A DNA stretch of 64,000 bases from Teratosphaeria epicoccoides. Lineage: Eukaryota > Ascomycota > Dothideomycetes > Mycosphaerellales > Teratosphaeriaceae. The stretch is taken from positions 62,001 through 126,000 of the forward strand of contig JADDMT010000014.1 in assembly GCA_021401465.1 (NCBI GenBank), read 5' to 3'. Positions 32,219 to 43,300 of the stretch are shown here, piece after piece. The position numbers and the translations under genes were made by a program. Below the pieces are notes generated by a model, which made no database searches, was not told the DNA's origin, and saw nothing but the letters and a program-made list of their open reading frames with translations. Position 1 is the first letter of the stretch. Each line of letters opens with the position of its first letter.

Positions 32219-33853
32219 ATGCCACCGAGACGCAACCAGCGCCAGTGGAGCGATGGCTCGCAACACTCAACCCAGAGTGAACGGAATAGTAGCAGGAATA
32301 TAAAATGCAGGAACTGCGGCAGGAATGGTCATGTCGCGCAGGATTGCCGCAGGCTTCCCAACAACAACAACAACAGCAGCAATGATAACAATAATAACAG
32401 CTCCACCAGCAGGAGGAACAACAGCAATGATAGCAGAAGATGTGAAAAGTGCCCGAACGGTAAGCACGACACTGAACAGTGTAAGAAAATAAATGCCAAT
32501 CGAGACTTCTTCTGCGAGTGGCACAATTCAGATTCACACTGTGACAGGGATTGTGCCGACAAAAGGAACCCAAAGAGCGATAGGCGCGATGGCGACTCGC
32601 GGCGAAAGGGTGACAAAGACGGCGATACAGCGATGGAAGGCTATGCTTTCAGCCAGCCCATAGCCTTCCGTCCGATACCCTCAGATGTCCAGTACTGCCG
32701 CCTGCACAACACCACTGCTCACACCGAACTCACTTGCGCGGAAGCCGCTATTCAGCGCAGTCTGGGCGCCGGCGTCGTGTGCTGGAAGTGCAGTGAGCGC
32801 GGGCACCTGGGCGACGAGTGCAAGAACCCAAAGGCTGTGTTCTGTTTCAAGTGCCATAAGAGCGGGCACGGTACGACAGAGTGCTCGAAGAGGTCAAGAG
32901 TCGACGAGCTGCGGGTCCAACTGAGCACGCTGGGGCCAAGCAATGCGACCCGGAATCATTGGCCGCAGCCGACGTTCGAGGGCCCGGTGTTTGTGCCGAG
33001 GCTCACCAGGAGTCAGGAGATGCGGGAGGAGCTCCGGCAGGAGGCTTTGAAGAGCCGGTTGAGTGCGGATGAGATTGCGGCGGCGGAGGCAACGATCGCA
33101 GAGCAGGAGAGGGCGGAGTTGAATGTGCCGGCGAAGAGTGCGCTCGGAGTTGTCCCGCGTGTTTCGTCCATCTATCAGAGCGCGTCGTGGACACCGCTGT
33201 CGAGGGACGGTGGAACTGATGGCTGGTTGCACCAGTCCCAGCGAGGCCGCGAGCACGCGAGCCCCATGCGCACCGATCGATCGCGGGTCCCCAAGAGCCC
33301 CAAGCACTACGGCGGCATCATCAAGCCTTCCTCCCCCTTCCATGCAAAGGGCTCAGGCCCTGAAGTCGCCGGCTCCAGCATTACGCGCCGCATCCGCGCC
33401 GAACAGCGCTCCGAGCGCGAGAAAGCGGTCCGCGCCAAAGTCTTGAAGTCCCGCACCATGTACAAGCTTGAATGGGCAAACCAATACATCCGCAACGTGT
33501 CCACCAGGCTCCTCGAGACGCAGACCATGACGCGGGAGAACCTGTGGCGCATCCATAAAGCGATGTGCCAGAATCCTCCGGTGAATATTTTCAGGGATCC
33601 GGAGGCGGTGAATGGGATTGCGAATCTGGAGAGGCCGTTCTGTAATACGTGTCATGAGAGGGGCATCGTTGTGGATAGGCATTTTAATGATGTGCCGGTG
33701 GAGCAGGATGTGGTGCGGGTGGAGGATTGGGAGGATTGGGGCGTGTTTGTGGCGTTTGATTGTCAGTGTTGCAAGAAGGATGGGTGGACGTATGAGAGGT
33801 TGGAGAGGGAGGAGGTGGCGATGGAGATTGAATTGCAGGATGCGAGGGCGTAG
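32219..33853 (+). CDS. Zinc-knuckle protein with alternating CCHC and CHHC motifs
   Basis: Single exon, 544 aa from the ATG at 32219 (MPPRRNQRQW); an upstream in-frame start at 31889 would add 110 residues of unlikely protein. Four classical CX2CX4HX4C knuckles are seen: CRNCGRNGHVAQDC at about residue 30, CEKCPNGKHDTEQC at 75, CWKCSERGHLGDEC at 188 and CFKCHKSGHGTTEC at 208. Between the pairs lie two CX2HX4HX4C variants (CEWHNSDSHCDRDC and CRLHNTTAHTELTC). An Asn/Ser run separates knuckles one and two. The C-terminal half is helical and ends with further Cys pairs (CNTCHERG, CQCCKKDGW). Knuckles of this kind bind single-stranded nucleic acid; the variants resemble those of retrotransposon Gag proteins. 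No protease, RT or LTR is present, so it is treated as a host gene of unknown role. Confidence 0.7.
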   Translation: MPPRRNQRQWSDGSQHSTQSERNSSRNIKCRNCGRNGHVAQDCRRLPNNNNNSSNDNNNNSSTSRRNNSNDSRRCEKCPNGKHDTEQCKKINANRDFFCEWHNSDSHCDRDCADKRNPKSDRRDGDSRRKGDKDGDTAMEGYAFSQPIAFRPIPSDVQYCRLHNTTAHTELTCAEAAIQRSLGAGVVCWKCSERGHLGDECKNPKAVFCFKCHKSGHGTTECSKRSRVDELRVQLSTLGPSNATRNHWPQPTFEGPVFVPRLTRSQEMREELRQEALKSRLSADEIAAAEATIAEQERAELNVPAKSALGVVPRVSSIYQSASWTPLSRDGGTDGWLHQSQRGREHASPMRTDRSRVPKSPKHYGGIIKPSSPFHAKGSGPEVAGSSITRRIRAEQRSEREKAVRAKVLKSRTMYKLEWANQYIRNVSTRLLETQTMTRENLWRIHKAMCQNPPVNIFRDPEAVNGIANLERPFCNTCHERGIVVDRHFNDVPVEQDVVRVEDWEDWGVFVAFDCQCCKKDGWTYERLEREEVAMEIELQDARA

Positions 33854-33941
33854 GAGGGAGAGGTAAGTCGTTGAGTTCCGTGCTGTGAGAATGACCTCTG
33901 GTAGGGTTGACACATCCTCTGTTCCTTGCTGATGATTCATT

Positions 33942-35264
33942 TCAGCCAGCCACGTTCTCTGCCTTCCTTTCTCCGTCTTGGCCGAGTGTTGCCTCAGCTC
34001 TCTCGAGAGTCGGCTCCGGCCTGATGAAGAGCTTTGCAAGCGCCTCCATCGTGGTATTGCCGCCACTCAGGACCACGCCAACATTCCAGCCCTGCTCGCC
34101 CGCCTCCTGCTCCACCAGCCTTCTGAAGTCCTCATTGTACAACACCACGGCCAAACCCAACGCGGCCGTCGGCTCGACAAAGAGCTTTGCCCTCTCCATG
34201 AGTAACCGTAACGCAGCTTTGATCTGCTCCTCTGTGACGCTATAGATACCAGCCAGCTTCTCTTTATCCGATATGACGGACCATGGTATCTCACCTACAG
34301 GTGTCCGTACGCCATCCGCTATAGTAAGTGACGAAACCTTGGTAATGCGCTTGCCTTCTTTCAGACCTCTTTCCGCATCATTAGCGCCTTGGAAGGAAGG
34401 CTCTGCGCCGAAGACCTTGATTCCAGTACCTTGTAATGCAGTGCAGATACCACTTAGCATACCGCCGCCACCGATGGGAGCGATGAGAGCATCCAGTTTC
34501 TTGCCTTGAGCATTATTCTCGTCTTCGGCAAGAAATTTTTCGACCTGTTCTTCGAATTCGAGAGCTTGAGTCCCCTGACCAAGAATGATATCTGGATGAT
34601 CATATGGAGGTACGAGTGTCGCTCCCGTCTCCTTGATCACATCAGCCACGACAGCTTCTCGCTCATCGCTCGTGCTGCCGCTGAAGATGACGTTGGCACC
34701 TTGCTGCTTCGTTGCTGCAATTTTGGACGGGGTGGAGATTTTGGGCATCACGATGTGCGCTGGGATACTCAACGACTTTGCTGCAAGTGCCAGGGCTTGC
34801 GCATGATTGCCTAAGATCGCAAGTCAACTGGTGAGCCTTTTGACAGCGACAGAGGGAATTGGTACACCTCAAGGCTCAAGCATACCACTCGAATGGGTGA
34901 CAACGCCCTTTCTCCTGACTTCGTCCAGGCCTTGCTCATCGATCAATCTGCCCAGGGCGTGGAAAGCTCCCCTTGCCTTGAAGGCGCCTATACGCTGCTG
35001 GTTCTCACACTTGAAGAATAACCTGATCTGTGGCTTCGCGTTGAAATCTCCCAGATCCGGAACATCGTGCTCTGTGTATGGCGAAACCTCTGACAGATGG
35101 TTATCGCCAGCAGCGGAGAGTCTTTGTGATTGCGAGGTGGAGGCTAGGAAATCGAGTGTCTTGCACGTTGCCACTGCTGTGCGATAGACAGATGAGTATA
35201 TGCGATCGTGGGCTTCCTTGACAGATTGTCTGGTGAGTGGCGGACAGCGGGCAGGATTTGCCAT
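33942..35264 (-). CDS. PLP-dependent serine/threonine dehydratase or serine racemase family protein
   Basis: Two exons, 35264..34886 and 34810..33942, with a 75-nt intron that joins SSG to NHAQALALAA; 415 aa. It is a fold-type II PLP enzyme. The Schiff-base lysine lies in CENQQRIGAFKARGAFHAL, the substrate-binding SSGNHAQA loop spans the intron, and the phosphate-binding glycine loop is GGGGMLSG. The C-terminal PLP-ring segment (VVLSGGNTTME) is present. There is no ACT regulatory domain, so biosynthetic threonine deaminase (Ilv1) is unlikely. The family includes serine racemase, threo-3-hydroxyaspartate lyase and catabolic threonine dehydratase; the sequence alone does not choose. The gene is convergent with the zinc-knuckle gene, with only 88 bp between stops. 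Confidence 0.88.
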
Positions 35265-35568
35265 TGCCACACAGATCGCAACGGCTCAGGGACTCCAGTC
35301 GATCGAATTCGATTGAGCAGTCATGATGGAGGTGTGGCAAGTGGCAGCATGAGTCATGCTGAAGAGATTCACGTGCAAATGACAAGAAGCATTCACCGAC
35401 ATCGGCTGCTGAGTCAGCGCATCGCTTCTCTTTCTCTGCCCAGGAGCCACATGCCTTACGATGATTCAAACGGATTCCTCTCTGCCATCGCGAAAGCATG
35501 TTGATCATGCTTGGCGACGAGCGATACTGTGATCACTTTGGCAACCTACTCAAACCCTGCTTGACCTT

Positions 35569-37917
35569 TCATCTCACTGCCTCCTCCTCGCCATCATCCT
35601 CGGCGACATCTGTCATCCTCCCTGCCTCATGGTGTGAGTCCTCCGAAAGATCCTGAGGCACCGCAGTCTCAGACTTCATGACCCCTTCCATCCCTCTCCT
35701 CTTCACTCGCTTGCTCACTTTCGGCTGTAAACACCTCAACCACCCCTCCCCAACCAGTCTCGGCACTGCCTCCATCAGCGCTTTCTGCTTGATCGCCATT
35801 GCCAATATGTTCTCGTGGAACCTCGCAATCTGCTCTTCCTCTCTCAATTTGAACTCGAGGATGCCGCCGGCTGTGTCATAGCGCACTGTGCTTGGCGCCC
35901 AAACCTCGAATTTCCTAAGCAGTGAAGGGATGTGTCGCAATGCGAAATCGCCTGGGATGTCGGTGGTTGCTCGTGTGCGCATGGTGCCTAGGAGGAGACG
36001 GACCCAGCGCTTGATCCAAAAGCGATTTCGCTTGCGGAGGAGTTCGGCATGATCGTGCTGTTGTCGTAAAGAGCTGACTTTCGCTGCTAATTTGGCCTGA
36101 TCGCCAGTTCTGCTCAACAATTTGACCGTTCGCTTCAGCGCTCGCCATAGCTTCTTACACTTTGCGATATGCTCCAAATGTAGCTGAAGTCCTTCGTCCA
36201 TCTTTTCCATCATCAAGGGCGTCAGCTTGCGCTTATACAAATTCTGTATCAGTTGCGAGTACATGCCGATGGTCGGCCTGACGCAATACGGCTCGCCGAT
36301 CATGGTATTCCAGACGTCCAGAGGGCTTTGCAACGGTAGCTGTCCCTGCCGATTGACCTTCGATCCGCCTGATCGAGGGGTTGCCAAGACGAAAGTCCAC
36401 TCGAAGAGATGCGCCCAGGTGTCTTGGGAGACAGTGAGCTTGTAGTGTCGAGATACGAAGTCGACCAGGCGAAGAGCAGCTGGGATGTCATTGTTGATGC
36501 TGAATGCATGAGCGATGGTGAATAGGAGCAGATCGCTGGGGTACTCGCCCGATTCAGTGGGCATTTGCTTCGGCGCGAGTGCCTCTTCTTGTGTTGATCC
36601 GGCCATGATAGCATCGACATCCACGTCCCACACCTTACGCAGGATGGTCTTCACAACACCAATCTCACCCTCTCTGGCGGCCGCCGTGATGACGATGCGA
36701 TAGCTCTCCTCATTAGCATCCACGCCATCCCGGAGCATCTGATTGAAGGTCCGGTTGATAACGTGTTCCACGCCATGCTTGCCGACACGGTAGTTCGCAT
36801 AGAAGGGGTTCGGATTCGCAGCCTTTCTAGCATGGAGGTTGAAGGGGATTACCCTCATTCGATGTCCAGTTGTGCGACCACGAAGTCGGTCGAAGAGTGC
36901 AGTACTCATATAGTAGTTCCAGCTCTGGACGGTGGGCAAGTTACCAGAAGCAAGAAGCGCGTGCCACGTGCGGACAGCCAGGTCTTTATGCCCAACGTCG
37001 CGAGCTGAGCGAAGCAAAGTGTTGAAATCTTCGGGTGTCAGAGCCACGCCAGCATTCCTGCGAAGCCTGACGATCCTATCGAATAGCTGGGCGTACTCCC
37101 AGGACACCCTCTGCATTGGCGCGAGCCCGAAGAGCTTTTCCATGTGAGGGCTCAGCTCGACATGTGTAGTGACAAGCATGTCGATGTTATTCGCCGGTTC
37201 AAGGACCGAAAGCGCCTCGCTGAAGGTCTCCTGGCTTATTGATCTTACGAAAGCCATATCGTCCGCTTGCTCGGCCGCCAGAAGACAACGAGCAACGAGG
37301 TCCATGTCACGGTACCTGAGACCTTCCGACCAGAGCGACTTGTAATCAATATCGAGGAGCTCGGCATCGTAGCCCGGGGGGATTGCAGCATTGTCTTGCC
37401 CCTCTCCCCGAGCAGAAACACCGTCATTCGCCACAGAATCATCCTGCTGAGCCTGCGTACTGCGATGCATGAAAGCGTCCTCCGAGGACTCCTCGAAACG
37501 CTCCCAGAGACTCTCTTGCTCGTCCCCGGGCGTTGCATCTCTTGCACATTCGTCAACGTCTGGCACTACACTGTCCGGGCTGTCCCCTTCTTCGCCCGCC
37601 AGAGCATCTACGTCTTGCCTGGGAGCCGCATGGATTTCAACATGTCTCGTGATATCGTGACTGCCCAATGCCACGCGCCCGTCTCGCGGGCCTGTTCTTC
37701 TGGCTCGGAACAGACATTCGTCCATTCCAATCCTCACGCCGGCACTGCTGAGCCACCGGCGCTGCCACACCTCCGCCCCTATCGCCTTCCCGCATTCTGT
37801 ACACCGCCCCCATTCTCTGTCTATATGCGGGTGAGTCGTCCTCTTCCCGCCATGCCACATCAAATGCACCAAGCCTCTGGCTTCCAATGACCCCAATCGG
37901 GTCAAGAGCAATGTCAT
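35569..37917 (-). CDS. Mitochondrial PPR-like protein (possible ATPase-expression factor)
   Basis: Single exon, 782 aa, ATG at 37917. The N-terminus is rich in Arg, Leu and Ser with few acids at first (MTLLLTRLGSLEARGL), as for a mitochondrial presequence. Then comes CTECGKAIGAEVW, a possible small metal-binding pair. Residues about 220-560 are built from degenerate helix pairs of pentatricopeptide style (DFNTLLRSARDVGHKDLAVR, SWNYYMSTALFDRLRG, ESYRIVITAAAREGEIGVVK, DTWAHLFEWTFVLATP). The C-terminus is basic and helical, ending in Asp/Glu. The order suggests the fungal family of mitochondrial ATPase-expression or RNA-stability factors, acting on mitochondrial mRNA, but that sub-assignment is from memory of general appearance. 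It is divergent from LSM3 with about 225 bp between start codons. Confidence 0.65.
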   Translation of the reverse strand: MTLLLTRLGSLEARGLVHLMWHGGKRTTHPHIDREWGRCTECGKAIGAEVWQRRWLSSAGVRIGMDECLFRARRTGPRDGRVALGSHDITRHVEIHAAPRQDVDALAGEEGDSPDSVVPDVDECARDATPGDEQESLWERFEESSEDAFMHRSTQAQQDDSVANDGVSARGEGQDNAAIPPGYDAELLDIDYKSLWSEGLRYRDMDLVARCLLAAEQADDMAFVRSISQETFSEALSVLEPANNIDMLVTTHVELSPHMEKLFGLAPMQRVSWEYAQLFDRIVRLRRNAGVALTPEDFNTLLRSARDVGHKDLAVRTWHALLASGNLPTVQSWNYYMSTALFDRLRGRTTGHRMRVIPFNLHARKAANPNPFYANYRVGKHGVEHVINRTFNQMLRDGVDANEESYRIVITAAAREGEIGVVKTILRKVWDVDVDAIMAGSTQEEALAPKQMPTESGEYPSDLLLFTIAHAFSINNDIPAALRLVDFVSRHYKLTVSQDTWAHLFEWTFVLATPRSGGSKVNRQGQLPLQSPLDVWNTMIGEPYCVRPTIGMYSQLIQNLYKRKLTPLMMEKMDEGLQLHLEHIAKCKKLWRALKRTVKLLSRTGDQAKLAAKVSSLRQQHDHAELLRKRNRFWIKRWVRLLLGTMRTRATTDIPGDFALRHIPSLLRKFEVWAPSTVRYDTAGGILEFKLREEEQIARFHENILAMAIKQKALMEAVPRLVGEGWLRCLQPKVSKRVKRRGMEGVMKSETAVPQDLSEDSHHEAGRMTDVAEDDGEEEAVR

Positions 37918-37999
37918 CAGTCCGCGGTCATTCGACAGATATTAAACTCGCGGCCAACGTTGCTGGCGGCGGCGTCTAGCTGGGACGGGCTGGACTGGC

Positions 38000-38030
38000 G
38001 GGGGGGGCCAACGGCTCGAGCTCCCCCCCC
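38000..38030. repeat. G8...C8 inverted repeat between divergent genes
   Basis: Eight G (38000-38007) are followed, after a 15-nt spacer containing the palindrome CTCGAG, by eight C (38023-38030). It can fold into a GC stem and lies in the divergent promoter of the PPR-like gene and LSM3. Confidence 0.7.
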
Positions 38031-38142
38031 ACCAAGGCACGATTGCCGTAGACCTGCTTGAGCCGAGTCAAGCACATGGCAGTTTGTAAAGCGAAGTGAT
38101 CGAAAGCACAACCACTGCGATATACATACATACACTTGAGCG

Positions 38143-38559
38143 ATGGCCGACCCGGAGGATGCGGGCGCCAACCCGGTCAACGAGCCGTTGGACTTGGTGC
38201 GCTTGTCATTGAACGAGGTCGTGTTTGTGAAGCTGAGGGGAGACCGAGAATTGCAAGGCAGATTGCATGTCAGTAGATCAGTAGACGCACAGCTCTTCGC
38301 ACACGATAGAGGCTGATTGATGATCCAGGCCTACGATAGCCATTGCAATCTCGTGCTCGGAGACGTGACCGAGTACATATATACGGTCGCCGAGGAAGGA
38401 GATGGATCCGAGGGCGACGAGGTCAAAACGCAGAAGAAGCAAAGCGAGATGCTGTTCGTGAGAGGTGCGCGTGGCATACATCGTGAAGCATGGCCACGCA
38501 GGACATAGCGCTGACAGACGCCAGGTGACTCGGTCGTGCTCATCTCGCCTCAGCAATGA
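38143..38559 (+). CDS. LSM3: LSm3, U6 snRNA-associated Sm-like protein
   Basis: Three exons, 38143..38268, 38329..38464 and 38525..38559 (two 60-nt introns), giving 98 aa. The Sm fold is complete. The Sm1 motif is FVKLRGDRELQGRLHAYDSH with NLVLGDVTEYI, and the Sm2 motif is MLFVRGDSVVLISP at the C-terminus, split by intron 2. The short acidic loop between them (EEGDGSEGDEVKTQKK) is characteristic of LSm3. It is a subunit of the Lsm2-8 ring on U6 snRNA in the nucleus and of Lsm1-7 in mRNA decay. No single open frame covers the gene, so it would be missed by simple ORF calling. The ATG at 38143 is the only in-frame start near the domain. Confidence 0.95.
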
Positions 38560-39192
38560 GCAGCCATCATGACGCGCCCAATCGCCCAAGTACACACACA
38601 CTACGCCAAGGTCAATGTCATACGTTGGGCGGGACCACGAATCAGCTGTGTATCCGGATGGATGCAAGCCCGCGAAAATGCCGCGTCAGTCGTGCGAGGG
38701 CAAGTTGAGACGCGCTGAGGCCGTGTGATGAGGGAGGGAAGCCTCAGTTAGGACGGGCCACAGGGGACGCTTGCTCGGTATCCTACCCGAAAATCATATG
38801 AGACGCGGTCCGCGAGCATTTACTGGTGGCCTGGAAGGCCAAACAGATGAAAGGCAGTTTCCTTGAACAGTCCAGAAGCATCACGAGGTCCTGAGGACCG
38901 GCAAAGCCCTGCGGCCAGATATCGCGTAGAAGAAGTTTGCTCCCCTCCGACATTGTGCTCATCTCGTCTACATCACCCTGCATCGCGACTGACTCCTAAC
39001 CGTCGAACTTCGATATCGGTGCAGCGTCCATCCAGAGCGCTCCCTTGCTGGTTTGACTGTCGTGCGCCAAGCAACACCATGAGCCCGACCAACCGCTGTC
39101 ACGCCCACTGCAAATCATGACCGACGGGACCCATTCAATCCTTGTCAAGGATTCTGGCATCAAACCGCTTTCATGCCTGGTCATCTCAAAGG
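38560..39192. other. Convergent intergenic region
   Basis: 630 bp between the ends of LSM3 and the SR-dipeptide gene. Only short chance frames; nothing else seen. Confidence 0.45.
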
Positions 39193-40344
39193 TTATAGAG
39201 ATGTCCCAGGCTCCCGTGAACCTGCCTTACTCCTCGGCCGGTAGTTCGCAACACTAAAATCATCGGACCTTCCAACCGAGCTCGCTTTCCGTGGATCATG
39301 GTACATCACGTCAATCGCCGCTCTGCTGCCCTCGTTGTACACGCCGCGCGCTGCACCAGGCCGCGTCCCATTGTGCCAGTTGCCGGCTGACATGACCGGG
39401 TACTCCGTCAACGGCTATCGAGACTGCCGTCAGCCATCCGTAAGCGCGCGATGGATGCCGAAGGATGGGATGCTTACACCTTGAGCTTTCGGGAACGAGA
39501 GCTGTTCTTTGTTCCAAAACTTCTTGGGGTACCCGCCTCCGCCCCGCCGCGCTAACATGGGCGGCTTCTGGGGAGTTGGCGGAGCTTGCTGGACTTGACG
39601 TCGTGCTTCTGCTGCCTTGATGCGGCGCGCTGGGTTGGTGTTTGGGAGGCCGTCGCAGGAGTACTAGTCCAATCGTCAGCGACGCGCCCACACACGATCC
39701 AAAGGATATGGCTTGCGTATGAATCGATCATCGCTGAACCAGCTGCTGACGAGGCATTCGACCTTGATGAAGCGACCGACAACGACCTGACTCTTTGGAG
39801 GGCTTTGTTGTTGACGGTCTGCCAGGGTGCCTCCTGCGGAGCTGCCGCTTGGTACACGTCATATGGCGCGCCAGGACTACTACGGCTGTCAGCATCTGCA
39901 TTGGCACACTGCAAAAATGCTGGAAACTTCCCGCTTGTAGCCATATGCTGATGGTGGGTCAAGGCGACTGCTTGCTCGGCTCACACTTCGGGATCGCGGA
40001 CGAGTTGACAGCTTGGTCTCGTCTTCTCTGCTCCGGCTTTGGGACCTCGCACGTGTTGGCGCTGTAGCTTCGTCTCTGCTTCGATTGTGCGACCGCGGTC
40101 GGACTGGCGCTAGAGTATCAACTCCGCTCTGGCTTTGTGACCGCGTTCGAGACCCCGCTGCGACTTGTTCTCTACTCCGGCCTCTGGATCTCGAGTCGCC
40201 TGACAATACAGTATCCACGCGGCTTCCACTACTCGGCCTCGGCACGAATGGCTCGAGGGCATCGCTTCGACTTCGACTCCGTGATCTCTCCGGTGGCCAT
40301 GCTGCCAAGGCATCAAAGGGATTCCGAGTGCTCACCCCCAACAT
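39193..40344 (-). CDS. SR-dipeptide-rich protein of unknown function
   Basis: Four exons fit: 40344..39985, 39908..39692, 39629..39478 and 39414..39193, with introns of 76, 62 and 63 nt and matching phases, giving 316 aa. Residues about 20-120 are a disordered series of Ser-Arg dipeptides (ERSRSRSRSD, SRGRSREQ, RPRSHNRSRDE, RARSQSRSRED). The second exon continues with GAPYDVYQAAAPQ. The third encodes a Gly-rich turn followed by GYPKKFWNKEQLSF. The last gives TEYPVMSAGNWHNG with MYHDPRKAS. RS-type regions are often phosphorylated and found in RNA-processing factors, but there is no RRM here and no family is recognised. The third donor (GTGGGC) is unusual, and an additional upstream exon is possible because coding-like sequence continues 5' of the ATG. 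Confidence 0.5.
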
Positions 40345-43300
40345 CCCGAATTGCGGTGGTGCCCACGACGCGGGCGCGAGGGAGAGCCAAAAGCGTCGGA
40401 TTCGTTCAGCCTTGAGATGGATTGATTATCGAGCCGCCAGAGCTGGACTTATCCAAATTGTTGCGGCAAAACGCGGGTTGCAAGTGTGCTTTGCATGAGA
40501 CGGGCAGCAAGACGCGCTGGCACGTCTAGCCGACTTTCACACATGGCGAGGTAGCGGAAGTTGTGGCGTCTAGCGTGTGCGTGAATGTCGAATGAGGGCT
40601 GAGTGCTTCAATGGAAGACACTGGCGACCAAACCAAGATACACATCTTCGTTTTGAAAGACTCGGAAATTTCTGCTCAGCTTCGACACATGTCGTCGTCG
40701 ACATGAAGCGAAGCTTTGGTGTGTTTCTATACCGATTCTTCATGAGGTCCAAGCGCACGACGACTTAGGATGCTTCATGAGACAGACTGACAGCGATGCC
40801 GGGAACGTGCTCTGATGCCATCCTCCGCACCTCACATGAGTCCTCGGCTCGCTCTGGTGCATACGCAACATGCAGAGTCCATGCTGCGCTGCGATCTCTG
40901 TACCTGACGTCCGACATAATCGCTCCCCGTATCCGATTTACTGACCAAACCCGTGATTTATTGGAGGCGGACCACAGGCTTACAATTCGAGCCTCTTGAC
41001 AGTTTCCGCCGCACGGTCTGATCTTTGGAATCTTGGCATAATACACTGTCTCTCCAAAGGACCGACCTGGCCAGTCAACCCTTTGCTTGCTCAAAGCCGC
41101 AAAGAATCTCTTGTCTTTGTTCTCGGCAAGCAACAACTTCCACTATCCAGATATTAAGCGCTCACGATCACGGCAGTGCGTGAACAGGAAATGGCAAGCC
41201 TCTGCGATGGTCTACGAAATTTGTTGAGGACGTACGAGGGTCGCCGGAAACCCAGAATCATCCGCATCTCTAGGGGCGGAGATCAAATGCGCTGACGAGC
41301 CGGACCGCCGCAGTCGTCAATAAACCCGATCTTACAGTCGAAGGCTATGACGGCGACAAAGGTCTGCAGGTTGAGCTCTGATGGCTGCTGAAGGTGATCG
41401 CCTCTCGCGTTCCGCATAGATATGCGGGACAGGCCTAGTCAGCCTGTAAGAATCCGGTCTGATGCTGTTGGAGAGTTATGTATTACATGTGGTAGGCTCG
41501 AGAGGAATGCTTCTGGAGCTGTAGGATCAAACGGATGGCGTGGAACGATCTCCTGTTGCCCAAATGATGCGATACCACTATGCCGGTGCGTCTGAGCATG
41601 TAAGCTTCAGGATGCGGACGACATGGATGAGCGCATTATAGATCACATAATCTTCGAAAGCGAGTCCAATCGTTTCACACTCGACCAGTGGTTCAGCCTC
41701 GACAGCTAAGCTGCACGCCTGCAAGCTGCAGACCTGGGAGCATCGGATCACTTCTCGCTCTGGTCTCCGCGCGATGCTCTTGAGGAAGAACATAACCCTG
41801 GACCTTGAAGTGACACTGCCATTAGCGTAGTGAGGGCACGGGCGATCCAATGCGGACGAGGTATAATGCATTTCTCTCTGCAAAATCGACAGTCGAAGGA
41901 AGTATGTGGAGAAACAAGGCCCACCATATCATTCGTCCTCTGCACAACTCGCTTGTCGCCAGCGTTACAGGGCAGGCGATAAGGGTCTTGTACACGCCCG
42001 CCTCCACTGCTGCCCAAAATCCGCCACCACAGAACGCACCGTCGTCGAAAGCATGCTAACGTGAAACCATGAAATCGAGTCAAACGTTTGCTTGCCTTGG
42101 AAATTGAATCCAAGGGTGGCATCGAATCAGCGACCAAGCAAACACAATTCGTCGCCATTGAATGCATCCTACTCGATGCTCGCGCCCTCGCCCAACTAAC
42201 CTACGCTCCGTCCTTCCCCTCGGAAGCCGCCCCAAACCCACCCCAAACCCCCCATCAGAAACTTCCTTCCCAGCCCACACCCGCCGCGTCACCCACCCTC
42301 CCAAACCAACCCGCCCGTCCGTCACGCGCCAGAGTTCAAGGACACTAGAAAGAGAGAAAACACACCCACATCAGCCCCCCCGCACAAATCTTCCCGTACA
42401 CTTCTCCACCACCACCCGGGCCCTACGCAGGGGAAAGTACTTACACACCAAATTGTATCGTACACCGTCGTCGCGACACTTAGGCAATTGCCCTTCGGGG
42501 CGAGATCGCCTTTGGGGCACTAATTCGCATCGAGAACTTTTCATCAGCTGGGCTTCTTCCTTTCTTCCCGCTTTTTACGTTTCGTCGAGCTGCGCGGCCC
42601 AATGCCGAGATCATACGCACCTGGTGTTCGTTCGGGCGGCCTCCGCCGCCATCCTGGCGGCAGCGCTCGGAGCTGCCGTAGAATTGGCAGGATTGGGCGA
42701 GTGGCAGCAGGAGGAGGAGGAGGAGGACAGGGGTCAGGGTGGTGGTGGTGGTGGGATACATGATGGGTCTTGATTTTCGTTTTTTTTTCGGAAGGGTGGG
42801 ATTTGGAGTGCTGCCTTGAGATTCTGAAGGTGGAGAGTGGGGTTGAGGGGGGGGGGGGAAGTGGTATATATATCATTGGTCGGGATCGCTTCAGCGCGCG
42901 TTCTAGCTTGAGGATGTAGCGGGATGACTTGGCGGCGTCCAGAAGTTTGGCTTGGGAGGCATGTCCAAGGCGTGCTCAGCCTCAGACACGTCATTTACCA
43001 GATCCCGCGTGCCTTGGCTATTTCTTGACTCGTCGAACACCGGCACTCAGAGCTTTTCCTTGAGGCTTGGGAGCGGAATTGGCAGTGGAGCAGACAATCG
43101 AACGAGAAACTATGCAGCGCCTCGAGGTCCAGGGTCGCCCCCCCCCTCTATCTCTCCGTCTGTCCATCCGTCCGTCCATCCCAAACCGCCGAAACTGAAA
43201 TCCTTCTGCTCGCCTGACTAGGCCCTTCACCGCACTCCAGTAATACTCTCCTCTCAAGAGATCAGACTGCGCGCACATCAGCCCGTCCCTCCTTCCTCCA

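Noticed and set aside
40765..41136. 123-codon minus-strand frame
   Set aside because: No recognisable motif and no supporting context; kept only as part of the gene-poor region.
42162..42773. 203-codon plus-strand frame
   Set aside because: Composition follows CCA and GGA/GGT repeats; no signal peptide or domain.
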